DNA from: Polytrichum commune
Taxonomy: Eukaryota > Streptophyta > Polytrichopsida > Polytrichales > Polytrichaceae
Direction: 5' to 3'
Length of the DNA: 64,000 nt
Assembly: GCA_950295325.1 (NCBI GenBank)
Contig: OX485806.1
Location: forward strand, 17,236,001 to 17,300,000
Below are positions 46,144-55,553 of this stretch, piece by piece. Position 1 is the first letter of the stretch; each line of letters opens with the position of its first letter. A program made the translations under genes and the position numbers. The notes below the pieces were generated by a model. It worked only from the letters and a program-made list of their open reading frames with translations. It was not told the origin of the DNA and did not search any database.

Positions 46144-46662
46144 CAATGCGGCTTTATTATAGTGTGGCCAATGAATGTAGCTCGACGGATTGATGTCATG
46201 ATCCATACCACATATACCGTCTTACTAGAAACTTTAAGAAAATTGATGGGCATGATCGCCCATACCAAACATGTGAATGAGAGACTAAACAACTAGAAAC
46301 ACTCACATGAGGTTTGGGCTTGATTATAGGTCCCTTTTCCAACTATTTTTGGTGACAGTGTGGGGACGTTCATAATACTCTCGATCAGGAGGCCATGACT
46401 TGGGTTGAGGCATGAGCTGCGATTATGGTTTAAGTGACATTGGTGGAGACAAATGACGGGCATTGCAAAGGAGAATTTTGGAACTTCTTGTTAGTGGCAA
46501 TGCCTAATAACATTCAACCTCGTCAAAGTTGGTGAAATTGACACACGAGCAGCACATGGCATTTGCCGGGCCAATGCAACAAGCCAAATTGTTACTTCAT
46601 GAGACTCATGAGCGCCATAGCTAGCCACAACTTCTAAAGTGTGAGAAAATGCTTCTTATTGG
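46144..46662. other. Gene-free stretch before the retrotransposon
   Basis: AT-rich sequence with no gene or repeat seen; it ends at the GTCTG target duplication (46663-46667). Confidence 0.5.
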
Positions 46663-46667
46663 GTCTG

Positions 46668-48342
46668 TGTGAGCCCAAAAGGGTGCCCACATTTAGTCTT
46701 AGACCCTTGAAACGTTAGTTGATGCACTTTGAAGTAGCATGTTACTTCACAAAAATATAAAAAGAGTGAAATGTTAGTCTTAGAAGTACCATGTTGTAAG
46801 AGGCTAGGATGTGAGTTGTTATTGTGTTTTTACCTTCGGAAGGATTTGAGTGAATGAGGATAGGTAAGGAGAACTTGGATTGAGTAGTTAGTGAGTAGGC
46901 TAGTACAAATGGATGGAGACAACCAAAGTGACTCAAGAGGCAAGTGCATTCGAATTGGGATGAATGGAGGATCACATGGAGCGCACAAGTGGACCACCTC
47001 ATCATGGCCACTTAATGGGGAAGGCCCAAGGAAGAATGCAAGGTGGAGGATAAGCAAATTCTCAAAGCACCAATCAAATCACGAGTTAAGCATCGTGGTT
47101 TGAATTAAGTGGTGAGCGACGATTTGGGAAAGTAAGGGGAGAAAGTTATGGCGGCGGAAAGCGAAGGAGGCTAAGTTTGGGTTGAAGCATCCCAAGTTTG
47201 GTAAAGTGTGGTAGGTAGAAAGCCAAGGCTAGTTAAATGTTCGAATTAGGATCCTTGTTGATCATTTGAGGGAGGAAGGCTTAGAAGATAGGATTGGCGC
47301 CTACTAAGTAGGAGGAAATCTCAAGGGCTTATCGTGAGCCTTGAGGGTGCTCACCCCCTCAAGCTTACTATATAATCCCTCATTCTTCCCTCACTCATCC
47401 TCTCTTTCCTTTGTGCTCCAAGGCACCCCACGAGTTATAAGTGTGGGTGTGGGAAGCCATATTGGAGCACATGTGTGTGCTTAGTTTTTAGTTTGAGAGC
47501 CAAGGCTTGTTAGCCTTGAAGAGGGCTTGACCTCTTGGTAGAATTAGTGTTGACGTGAAGGATTTTAAAGTTAATTCATGATTCCAATTTGTGGTACTTT
47601 AAGTTCATGTTTTGAATACACGTGGTTGCAAGTTCCATGTTTAAGAGTTGAGCACTTGATGTTGTGATGAGTGCAAAAATATACTTGTGTGGATTAGTTA
47701 GTCTTAGTGAAGTTAGGAAATTCTCTCTCCCCCTCTCCTCTCTAGGATTTTAGGATTTTAGGATTAGAGAAGAATTGTGTGATTAGAAAGGGGTTGTTAG
47801 TAGAATTAGGGAAATTAGGTAGGAAGATTAGTTAAGGGTTTGAATAATTAGTGAGGTAGTTGGGGATTACAACTACAAAGTTGTGGGTTCATGAAGGAGC
47901 TGGGTTTATGAAGGAGCTGGGTTTATGAAGGAGCTAGGTTTATGTAATTAGAAAGTAAAGAGATGGGTTCATGAAGGAGCTTAGTAGATAGCCTACCTAA
48001 TTAGCTCATAGACAAGTAGTTAGTTACATTATGCTAGTTAGTGTTATGTGTGGCTTTCACAAGTAAATGTATTTGAGATTGACTATAGAGAATAGTGTTT
48101 TTTTTAACACTTGCATCCTCTCTTTAAAAATAAACCACGTGCACAACTTAATGGAGAATGTGGAGCACTCTCGCGATGACAAGACAAAGGAAGCAAAGAC
48201 CAAAGTTAAATCCAAGACCACTTGAAGGGTGAACCTTGCACTATGGACTCATCCAAGTCCAAATCCAATACCGCGGAGGAATGTGAGCCCAAACCCACTA
48301 CTCGGACTACGGACGCTTAAGGGTGGGGGGTTTGGCCTCACA
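46668..48342 (+). repeat. 5' LTR
   Basis: 1675 bp, TGTGAG...CTCACA. Candidate TATA box TATATAAT at 47369-47376 and candidate polyadenylation signal AATAAA at 48129-48134. Contains an 18-bp minisatellite (three GAAGGAGCTGGGTTTAT-like units, about 47893-47941). Confidence 0.95.
47369..47376 (+). promoter_or_regulatory. Candidate LTR TATA box
   Basis: TATATAAT about 700 bp into the LTR, in a pyrimidine-rich downstream context (CCCTCATTCTTCCCTC), as is common for plant core promoters. The identical copy in the 3' LTR is at 56255-56262. Confidence 0.5.
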
Positions 48343-48343
48343 T

Positions 48344-48361
48344 AATTGGTGCGTCCGCCGG
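48344..48361 (+). other. Candidate primer-binding site
   Basis: Directly after the 5' LTR and two to four spacer bases comes TGGTGCGTCCGCCGGG (from about 48347). PBSs begin TGG, matching the CCA end of the primer tRNA. The GCCGGG part is common to several tRNA T-arms, but I cannot match the whole to one tRNA with confidence. Confidence 0.55.
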
Positions 48362-49251
48362 GAGGGAAGCGGAAGGTAGTTACAAGACTTGGAGGCGACT
48401 AGGAGACTTGGAGGCAACCAGGAAAAATTGGAGACACAAACTTGAGAGAAGGGAAGGAGCACCCGAAACTCGGTAAGTATTCTCTCTTTGGGTTACATTT
48501 GAATTCATTGTATTTCAACTATTCCTTGGAATGAATTGCATTGTCAATTACGCAAATTCAATTTTGAGGAAGGAGCGCGGCGAAGGTACGTCCTCAACCT
48601 TTTTGGGGATTTGCTAAGAACTTAAAAGGAACCTATAACCGAGTAGCTCATTAAAACATTAGAGGGTAAATTCACCTTAGGACATTGAACTTTGACACTC
48701 ACCTCGGGGTGAGTCTCAAAGTTTTAGGAGTTGTCATTTCATGCTCTAGATTAAATTAATATTTCACAAAGTTTATGGTGTTGTTACATTGAGTCACGAT
48801 TGAGGGGAGTGCTAACTCACAGGGGGATGCGATTGCTCAAGGTATGTTTATTTCTTCAAAGTGAACTCATTAACTAATTAAGGAATGCCTTTTGTACTCG
48901 TGATTGTTGTTATCCGTTGTAGAGGGTAATTCCCGAATTGTGGATGGTGTGAGAAGTTGAAGGGTGAAGCCTCGACTTTTAACATAATCTACTCGGAAGG
49001 TCACCCCCTCACAATCGGTATTGTGGTGAGTGTTAATTTGCGGGAAGGTGCGGAGGTGATGCTCCGACTTAACCAAAAAATTAACATGAACATGCCTATC
49101 CCCTATTGGGATTCTTTCACCTAAGTGGGCTTGCAGGTTCTTTTCCTCACCTCCTAAAAAAATTATAACCACACCAAGACAAGTGAAAATATTAAGAGGG
49201 GAATTGCTAGGATTATGTGTGGTCAAGTGAGGGTCGATCGATTCTTATGGA

Positions 49252-49491
49252 ATGCAAGGTAGGACTCGCTCACAAAAACCAAGTTTGATAGTAGGACTAG
49301 AGAAATCTACTCGAAAGAGGCGGTCCTCTAAAATCAGTGATAGATTAGAACAAGATAATGTTAGAATAGAGAGTTGTTTGAACGTCGAACCTAGAACTAG
49401 GTCAATTCTAGACACCTTAGAACTTGGAGCTCAACTTGAAGAGGAGATCACTCCCTCCAAATTGAGTGGTGAAACTTCTTCGGAAAATTGA
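49252..49491 (+). CDS. Short frame upstream of and in phase with gag
   Basis: 79 codons from ATG 49252 to TGA 49489-49491, in the same reading frame as gag, whose first ATG follows at 49555. No other stop lies between. It is rich in Arg/Ser and begins M-Q-G-R-T-R-S-Q, the type of basic start often seen in plant gypsy Gag. It may be the true Gag N-terminus cut off by a recent TGA, or a leader peptide. No domain was recognised. Confidence 0.4.
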   Translation: MQGRTRSQKPSLIVGLEKSTRKRRSSKISDRLEQDNVRIESCLNVEPRTRSILDTLELGAQLEEEITPSKLSGETSSEN

Positions 49492-49554
49492 ACACTTAGA
49501 AAAGAATTCCCGGTAGAAGTTGATAGGGGATTGTTGAATAGTTCACCGGTCACC

Positions 49555-52500
49555 ATGGCCGAGGAACGGGGGATGGATCCACCACCCATACCCCCAATTC
49601 CGCCCATACCTCCTATACCTCCAATAGACCCATTGGTTAGGCCAAGAGGCCTACCAATTGTGGTTCCACAAAATTTAGCGGCGATGGATATGCCATCTCA
49701 TCTCCCTAAATTTTATGGGACCAAGGATGAGGACCCCTCTCGGCACATGGAACGGTATATCGAACGGTTGGCTAGCTCCCTCATAACCGACCCGGGTTAT
49801 TGGTTAGTGTGGTTTCCTACCACTCTAGAGGGGGAAGCCTATGAATGGTATCGGGATCATGCCGAGGGACATTTTAGGGGATGGGAACAATTACAAAGGG
49901 AGTTTCTTAACGAATTTAGGCCGGAAGTGGGTCAAAGTACCGCATTAAGGGCATTGTCGTCATTGAAGCAAGGAAGGGAGGAAGAAATTTCGGCTTACAT
50001 TAGGAGGTTTGATTTAGTGTGCACTAGATTCGTGGGTACCATGCTCAACGACGACACGCTAAAGCAATTTTTCATTCAAGGGTTTTTTAAGTCCGGAACT
50101 ATTAGGGGTGTTCTAGAAAGGAATCCCTTGACCTTGGCGGATGCCAAGCGTGCGGCTAGAGATATTGAAAACTTGGATAAAGATCACGAAAGGCTATGGA
50201 GAAGGGAGGATGAATTGATCCCACAATTCATCCCCATACGTCCTAGGGTGGTAGCGGTAGAACCCGCTAAGTATGAGAACCAAATTCCATATGCCATTGT
50301 GGACACCGGTCCCCGACCTTTAGCGGTTAGGGAACCGGCACCTCTTTTGGCACTACCGGCCCCTAGAACGGATCCACACTTGGAGGAGGTTGAGAGAAGA
50401 CTAGGTGCTAGCCAACTAGGATTCCAAGAGGCTATGATAAAACAAATGCAAAGCCTCACGGATCAAATGTCATTAATGATCCGGAGTCAACAACCGGGGC
50501 CTCCACCCCCGGTTGAGTCGGGTAGGCATTCTTCCGGATTATGGTGTGTCCAATGTGGCCAACCGGGCCACACGCGTCAATTTTGTAGAAGTGGACAAAA
50601 CCGTGACCAAAGAGGAAACGGTAACCCACCTCAACAAAATCAACGAGGTCAAGCGCCACCTCACTATGGAAATGGAAGCAATAGAGGACCACAACCTAGA
50701 GGGCAAGGTGGCCAAAATTTAGAGAAGAAGGAATTTCATCCCTTTTGTGGAAGGTGGCACGCTCAAGGACAATGTTGGTCCGAAGGTCAAGAGTTTAATT
50801 GTAGCAATTGTGGAGGAAGTCATCCCTCGGATACGTGTCGACAACCGGACAAAATAATTAATGTCCCTTACCCGGTGGCTAATCCACAACAACAAGCAAG
50901 GGATAATATGCGAGGTGCTAGGCCACAAGGAGTACCGGCCAATGAATTTAGGCCACCTAACTTATACTATGACCATAGTAACGCTAGGCAAACTTTTCAT
51001 CCACCGGCGGGCTTGCAAACTACAACCGGTTACATTCCAATACAAAATAGACAAGGAGTTCCACCTAATGGTAGTAATGGGAGACAAGCGCCTCCAACGG
51101 ATCCGGGACCATCTAACTCCCAAGATGTTAGGTTCATGGATGGAGTGTTGGAGGCCACATGTGATGACATGCTTCCTCTTCCAACGAGAATTGGAGAGGA
51201 GCAAAGTCAATGGCCTCCTCACACCAATGCTATTACATATGAGTTAGTGAAGGGTAAGGGTGTGGTTGAAGAAGCACCTGCACTAGCGGTAACTACTAGG
51301 GCTAGGAGAGGGGATGCCCCGTTGGAGGTAGGAATAGGAGAGCAAGGAAATTACTCTTCGGATGAAGAGATTAATCTCTCCGAGTTGGATAGGGTAGCTA
51401 GAAGAGCTACTAAGGATGTGGAGAGGGAAAATATAATTTTACAAGATAGGGAGAGGACTAATGCGGTACATGACTTGGATAATAGCGATGTGGGTGAATG
51501 GGAAGGACCGGGGGTTCCCGTAGACGAATTCGACGTAGTGGGTAATTCTAAGGTGGAAAGATCTACCGGGTACGACTTGTGGGCGGACCTTAGTACACTC
51601 AAGGCGGATATTACTTTCGGCCAACTATTGGAAATTTCACCCACGGCAAGGAAAACATTAAAGGAGGGAATGCCGGTACACAAGAGGATGAGGAAGGTGA
51701 AAGCTAAAATAGCCGCTAGGATCCAATCACAAGGTGGAAGAGACGTGAAAGCTATAGAAATAGAAGTTGTTATAGTAGATAAGGTGGTTCCTAATGTGCT
51801 AGTCGACGGAGGGAGTAGTCTAAATATACTACCGGAGGATACTATGAAAAAATTGGGACTTGGACTCACGGGGCCTTCACCTTTGGTCATAAATATGGCA
51901 AATCAAAGTTCGACTACGCCTTTGGGGATGATCAAGGATTGTAGAATGACTACGGGAGGTGAGGAGTACTTGGTCACCTTTCATGTCATTAAAATGCACT
52001 CCAACAAGGACACCTTCCCCATTTTGCTAGGTAGGCCTTGGTTGCGGATGGCGAATGCTATGGTCAATTGGGGTGGACCTAAACCATCCATCACTTATGG
52101 TCCGGAGGGTAATAGGGTCATAGTGTCCATTGGTTCATTAGAAGGATGGATGAAGAAGGAGATGTATTTGCCATTGGAGAAGGAAATTGATGACTTAAAC
52201 GAGAATGAGATTGGCAAGGCATTGGTGGGAGTCGTCCATCCCGAAGGTCAAAGGGTTGTTATAGATTCGGGCTCGGGAAGTCTAGGTCCTAATTTTTACA
52301 ATTATGGGGATAATGGGGATTATGCCCAATGGCTAAGGGAGTACCCCGAGTCCGAGGTTGATGTAATGGTTACATTTCACCAAGTAGGCTTAGGGAGTGA
52401 ATTTCCTAGTGTTAGTTTAGGAGAGGGCTCATTGTTGGAGCCATGTGAGGTGCTCACCGAGGAAGAGTGGGTTAGCGGTGGGTTAACACCTTGGGTAGAT

Positions 52501-53088
52501 GACGTGGAAGAGGGTGAGGTTAGTTTAATTCATATAGATGGGACTCAAGAGGAGGATGTGATTATTGAGTCATCGAAATTGGAGGAGCCTTTACATTTCA
52601 AGACCACGTCTACGGGGATAGTTGTAGGTCAAGATGTGAAAGATTACCCCAATGTGCCTTCCGATTGGTATCGGAACAAAGAGGAGCAAGCACATGTGTC
52701 GGAAGCGGATTGGCGGTACGTGGATGTGAAATTAAAGAATGGAAAAACCCGACAAATGAAGATGGGCTCCAAATTGGGGGAGAAAGAGGTTAGGGAGTAT
52801 AGCAATTTGGTGGATGAGTTTAGTGATACTTTTGCATGGTCCTACGATGAGCTTAAGGGAATTCCTAGGGAAATGGTAGAGCACCGGATTCCTTTAATTC
52901 CGGGGGCGAGGCCAATTAGACAAAAGGAGAGGAGGATGAATCCTCAATTGCAATTGTTGGTGAAAGCGGAATTGGAAAGGTTATTGAAGGCCGGGTTTAT
53001 CAAGCCGGTGGAAATCACGGATTGGGTTTCTCCTATGGTCTTAGTAAAGAAAAAAAAATGGGAAATTAAGGGTTTGTGTCGACTATAG
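49555..53088 (+). CDS. Gypsy gag-protease-5' reverse transcriptase frame
   Basis: 1177 codons from ATG 49555, in good context (CACCATGG). The frame is open upstream to a TGA at 49489. Residues 9-25 are a P-P-I repeat. A retrotransposon gag domain lies around 60-175 (Y-E-W-Y-R, L-x-x-E-F, F-R-P). The zinc knuckle C-x2-C-x4-H-x4-C is at 331-344 and a second Cys/His cluster at about 400-425. The aspartic protease motif V-D-G-G-S-S has its Asp at 751. The N-terminus of reverse transcriptase starts at about 1100. The frame then ends early at 53086-53088, just after a nine-A run (53050-53058), in the middle of a conserved reverse transcriptase region; the rest of the domain continues in another frame. 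Confidence 0.9.
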   Translation: MAEERGMDPPPIPPIPPIPPIPPIDPLVRPRGLPIVVPQNLAAMDMPSHLPKFYGTKDEDPSRHMERYIERLASSLITDPGYWLVWFPTTLEGEAYEWYRDHAEGHFRGWEQLQREFLNEFRPEVGQSTALRALSSLKQGREEEISAYIRRFDLVCTRFVGTMLNDDTLKQFFIQGFFKSGTIRGVLERNPLTLADAKRAARDIENLDKDHERLWRREDELIPQFIPIRPRVVAVEPAKYENQIPYAIVDTGPRPLAVREPAPLLALPAPRTDPHLEEVERRLGASQLGFQEAMIKQMQSLTDQMSLMIRSQQPGPPPPVESGRHSSGLWCVQCGQPGHTRQFCRSGQNRDQRGNGNPPQQNQRGQAPPHYGNGSNRGPQPRGQGGQNLEKKEFHPFCGRWHAQGQCWSEGQEFNCSNCGGSHPSDTCRQPDKIINVPYPVANPQQQARDNMRGARPQGVPANEFRPPNLYYDHSNARQTFHPPAGLQTTTGYIPIQNRQGVPPNGSNGRQAPPTDPGPSNSQDVRFMDGVLEATCDDMLPLPTRIGEEQSQWPPHTNAITYELVKGKGVVEEAPALAVTTRARRGDAPLEVGIGEQGNYSSDEEINLSELDRVARRATKDVERENIILQDRERTNAVHDLDNSDVGEWEGPGVPVDEFDVVGNSKVERSTGYDLWADLSTLKADITFGQLLEISPTARKTLKEGMPVHKRMRKVKAKIAARIQSQGGRDVKAIEIEVVIVDKVVPNVLVDGGSSLNILPEDTMKKLGLGLTGPSPLVINMANQSSTTPLGMIKDCRMTTGGEEYLVTFHVIKMHSNKDTFPILLGRPWLRMANAMVNWGGPKPSITYGPEGNRVIVSIGSLEGWMKKEMYLPLEKEIDDLNENEIGKALVGVVHPEGQRVVIDSGSGSLGPNFYNYGDNGDYAQWLREYPESEVDVMVTFHQVGLGSEFPSVSLGEGSLLEPCEVLTEEEWVSGGLTPWVDDVEEGEVSLIHIDGTQEEDVIIESSKLEEPLHFKTTSTGIVVGQDVKDYPNVPSDWYRNKEEQAHVSEADWRYVDVKLKNGKTRQMKMGSKLGEKEVREYSNLVDEFSDTFAWSYDELKGIPREMVEHRIPLIPGARPIRQKERRMNPQLQLLVKAELERLLKAGFIKPVEITDWVSPMVLVKKKKWEIKGLCRL

Positions 53089-55492
53089 GAAATTGAATTC
53101 GTGCACACAAAAGGATCACTTCCCCTTACCTTTTATCACCTTGTTGCTTGAGGAGGTTGGAGGTCATTCGCGATATACCTTTATGGATGGGTATGCGGGT
53201 TATAATCAAATTTCCATAGCCCTCCAAGATATCCATAAAACGGCTTTTACTACACCTTGGGGTACTTTTGTGTGGGTAGTGATGCCATTTGGGTTATGTA
53301 ATGCCCCGGCTACTTTCCAACGATTAGTAATGTATATCTTCACCGACTTGTTGTTCAAATCCATGACCGTCTTTGTGGACGATTTTAGCACACAAAGTAA
53401 TGTGGATGATCACCTACATTGTGTTAGGGAGGCATTAGTTAGGTGTAGGAAGATGAGGTTAGCATTGAACCCGGATAAGACATTTTTGGGAGTGAATAAG
53501 GGAGTGTTGTTGGGTTATGTTGTTAGTGAGAAAGGTAGAGAACCCGATCCGGATAAGATTGCGGCCATAAGCGACTTGGCAACTCCAACCAATTCCAAGG
53601 GGATCTCTAAGTTGTTAGGACATGTGGGATGGTACCGGGAACTTATTCCTAATTTTTCAAAGATAGCGGTGCCCATTACCCATTTGCTCAAAAAGGATGT
53701 CAAATTCGAGTGGACGGATGCTTGTCAAAAAGCCTTTGAGGAATTGCGGGATAGGTTGAGCACCTATCCGGTGTTGATACCACCCAATTGGGGTAAACCT
53801 TTTCACGTCTATTGTGATGCTAGTAATGTGGCAATAGGGAGTGCGCTTTGTCAAGCAACGGGAGAAAAAGAGAAGGATCAACCTATAGCTTATGCGAGTA
53901 AGCAATTGACCCCCGCCGAAAGAAACTACTCTACAACGGAGAGGGAGTGCCTAGCCATGGTGTTTTCCGTTAAAAAGTTTAGGCATTACCTCATGTGCAA
54001 CCCGGTTGTATTTTTTGTTGACCACATGGCTATCAAGTATCTAATTAACAAGGTGGAGTTAAGTGGTAGGTTAGCTAGGTGGGTTTTGTTATTAGAAGAA
54101 TTCGACTACACGGTGGAATATAAACCGGGTCGTATGCATTTACAAGCGGACCACTTGTCTAGGTTGTCGGAGGAGATAGGAAAAAATCCGGTAAATGATA
54201 TGTTAGTAGATGATAGCCTCTTTGTGGTCACTTCTACACCGGAGTGGTATACGGGCATAGTGGAATTTCTAACAACCCACAAGTTGCCCAAAGAGTGGAC
54301 AAAAGAAGAGAGAAGGAAGGTGAGGGTAAATAGTAGGCAATTTGTTGTAGTGGGCCATAGGTTGTTTAGAAGGGGGTCCGATGGTATTTTACGACGATGC
54401 GTGTCAAAAACGGAGGTTGAAGCGATTTTAATCGCTTGCCACGATAGCGCTTGCGGCGGTCACTTCTCGGGTCAACTCACCGGGCAAAAAATACTTAGAG
54501 CGGGCTACTTTTGGCCTACACTATTTAAGGACGCCCATGACTATGTAAGGAAATGCGACGCTTGCCAACGGTATGCCCGAGACGACCTTAGAATGGAGAT
54601 GCCTTTACATGTATCATTACCCTTAATTCCTTTCGAAAAATGGGGCATCGACTATGTGGGTGAGGTCCATCCCCAATCTTCAAAAGGAATGAAATATATT
54701 GTGGTGGCAACCGAGTACCTCACCAAGTGGGCGGAAGCCAAAGCGGTGAAGACCGACACGGCGGAACACTCGGCAACATTTATGTACGAAAACATAATTT
54801 CGCGGTTCGGGGTGCCGAAGATCCTAGTAAGCGATAGGGGTACTCACTTTTTGAATGACTTGATTCGAGAGATGACAGAGAAATTTAAAATTGATCACCG
54901 GAAGACTACTCCCTACCACCCACAAACCAATGGACAAACGGAAAGGGTTAACGGAATTTTGGTGAGTATACTACGCAAGACGGTTATAGACTCGAAGCGG
55001 GATTGGGATACGAAACTAACGGCGGCACTTTGGGCATACCGTACAACCTATAAGGTAACTACGCGTGCTACACCATTTTCCTTAGTCTATGGTCTTGAAG
55101 CGACACTACCAATCGAATATGAAGTCGAGTCACTTAGGGTGGCCGTGAGTACGAGACTTACCGAAAGTCAATCCTTACGAAATCGACTAACCGATTTGGA
55201 AGCACTTGACGAAGGGAGGAGAATGGCGGCTCAACATATTGAGGCAATCCAAAGAAGGAGAAAGATTACTTTCGACAAACGACATAAGAGAAGGGCCCTA
55301 ACACCGGGAATGATGGTCATGATTCAAGACGCACGAAAGCTTGAATTTCCGGCGAAATTCAATGCGGTATGGTTAGGACCTTACCTTGTCTATGAGGTCT
55401 TTCTTAATAATTCAATTCAATTGGAAACGTTGAATGGTGAGCTCTTTCCTACCCGTACATCGGGAAGTAGATGTAAGGAGTACCGAGCTTGA
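53060..55492 (+). CDS. Gypsy pol, remainder: reverse transcriptase, RNase H, integrase
   Basis: Open from about 53060 to the TGA at 55490-55492, shifted one nucleotide from the gag frame. No ATG is expected, as it is the continuation of pol. Reverse transcriptase has the F-V-D-D-F active site (53372-53386) after M-P-F-G-L-C-N-A-P. RNase H begins with D-A-S (Asp 53816). Integrase has H-x6-H-x30-C-x2-C (codons 54440, 54461, 54554, 54563) and a D-D-35-E triad (54650, 54833, 54941). All these residues are intact. It ends L-K-E-Y-R-A-like without a chromodomain. This half looks functional by motif; only the upstream frame break separates it from the protease. Confidence 0.9.
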   Translation, partial: GKLRVCVDYRKLNSCTQKDHFPLPFITLLLEEVGGHSRYTFMDGYAGYNQISIALQDIHKTAFTTPWGTFVWVVMPFGLCNAPATFQRLVMYIFTDLLFKSMTVFVDDFSTQSNVDDHLHCVREALVRCRKMRLALNPDKTFLGVNKGVLLGYVVSEKGREPDPDKIAAISDLATPTNSKGISKLLGHVGWYRELIPNFSKIAVPITHLLKKDVKFEWTDACQKAFEELRDRLSTYPVLIPPNWGKPFHVYCDASNVAIGSALCQATGEKEKDQPIAYASKQLTPAERNYSTTERECLAMVFSVKKFRHYLMCNPVVFFVDHMAIKYLINKVELSGRLARWVLLLEEFDYTVEYKPGRMHLQADHLSRLSEEIGKNPVNDMLVDDSLFVVTSTPEWYTGIVEFLTTHKLPKEWTKEERRKVRVNSRQFVVVGHRLFRRGSDGILRRCVSKTEVEAILIACHDSACGGHFSGQLTGQKILRAGYFWPTLFKDAHDYVRKCDACQRYARDDLRMEMPLHVSLPLIPFEKWGIDYVGEVHPQSSKGMKYIVVATEYLTKWAEAKAVKTDTAEHSATFMYENIISRFGVPKILVSDRGTHFLNDLIREMTEKFKIDHRKTTPYHPQTNGQTERVNGILVSILRKTVIDSKRDWDTKLTAALWAYRTTYKVTTRATPFSLVYGLEATLPIEYEVESLRVAVSTRLTESQSLRNRLTDLEALDEGRRMAAQHIEAIQRRRKITFDKRHKRRALTPGMMVMIQDARKLEFPAKFNAVWLGPYLVYEVFLNNSIQLETLNGELFPTRTSGSRCKEYRA

Positions 55493-55553
55493 CTAGGCAA
55501 CTTACCCTTGGAGCAAGAGATGTTTGGATTCATCCCCCGATGGTCGCCAATTA

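Noticed and set aside
46742-47103. Genes inside the LTRs
   Set aside because: The same frames occur identically in both LTRs, have no domain and overlap on both strands; they are chance frames in LTR sequence.
53050-53088. Programmed -1 ribosomal frameshift at the A run
   Set aside because: The frames differ in the other direction (one nucleotide must be skipped), so a classic -1 slip would not join them.
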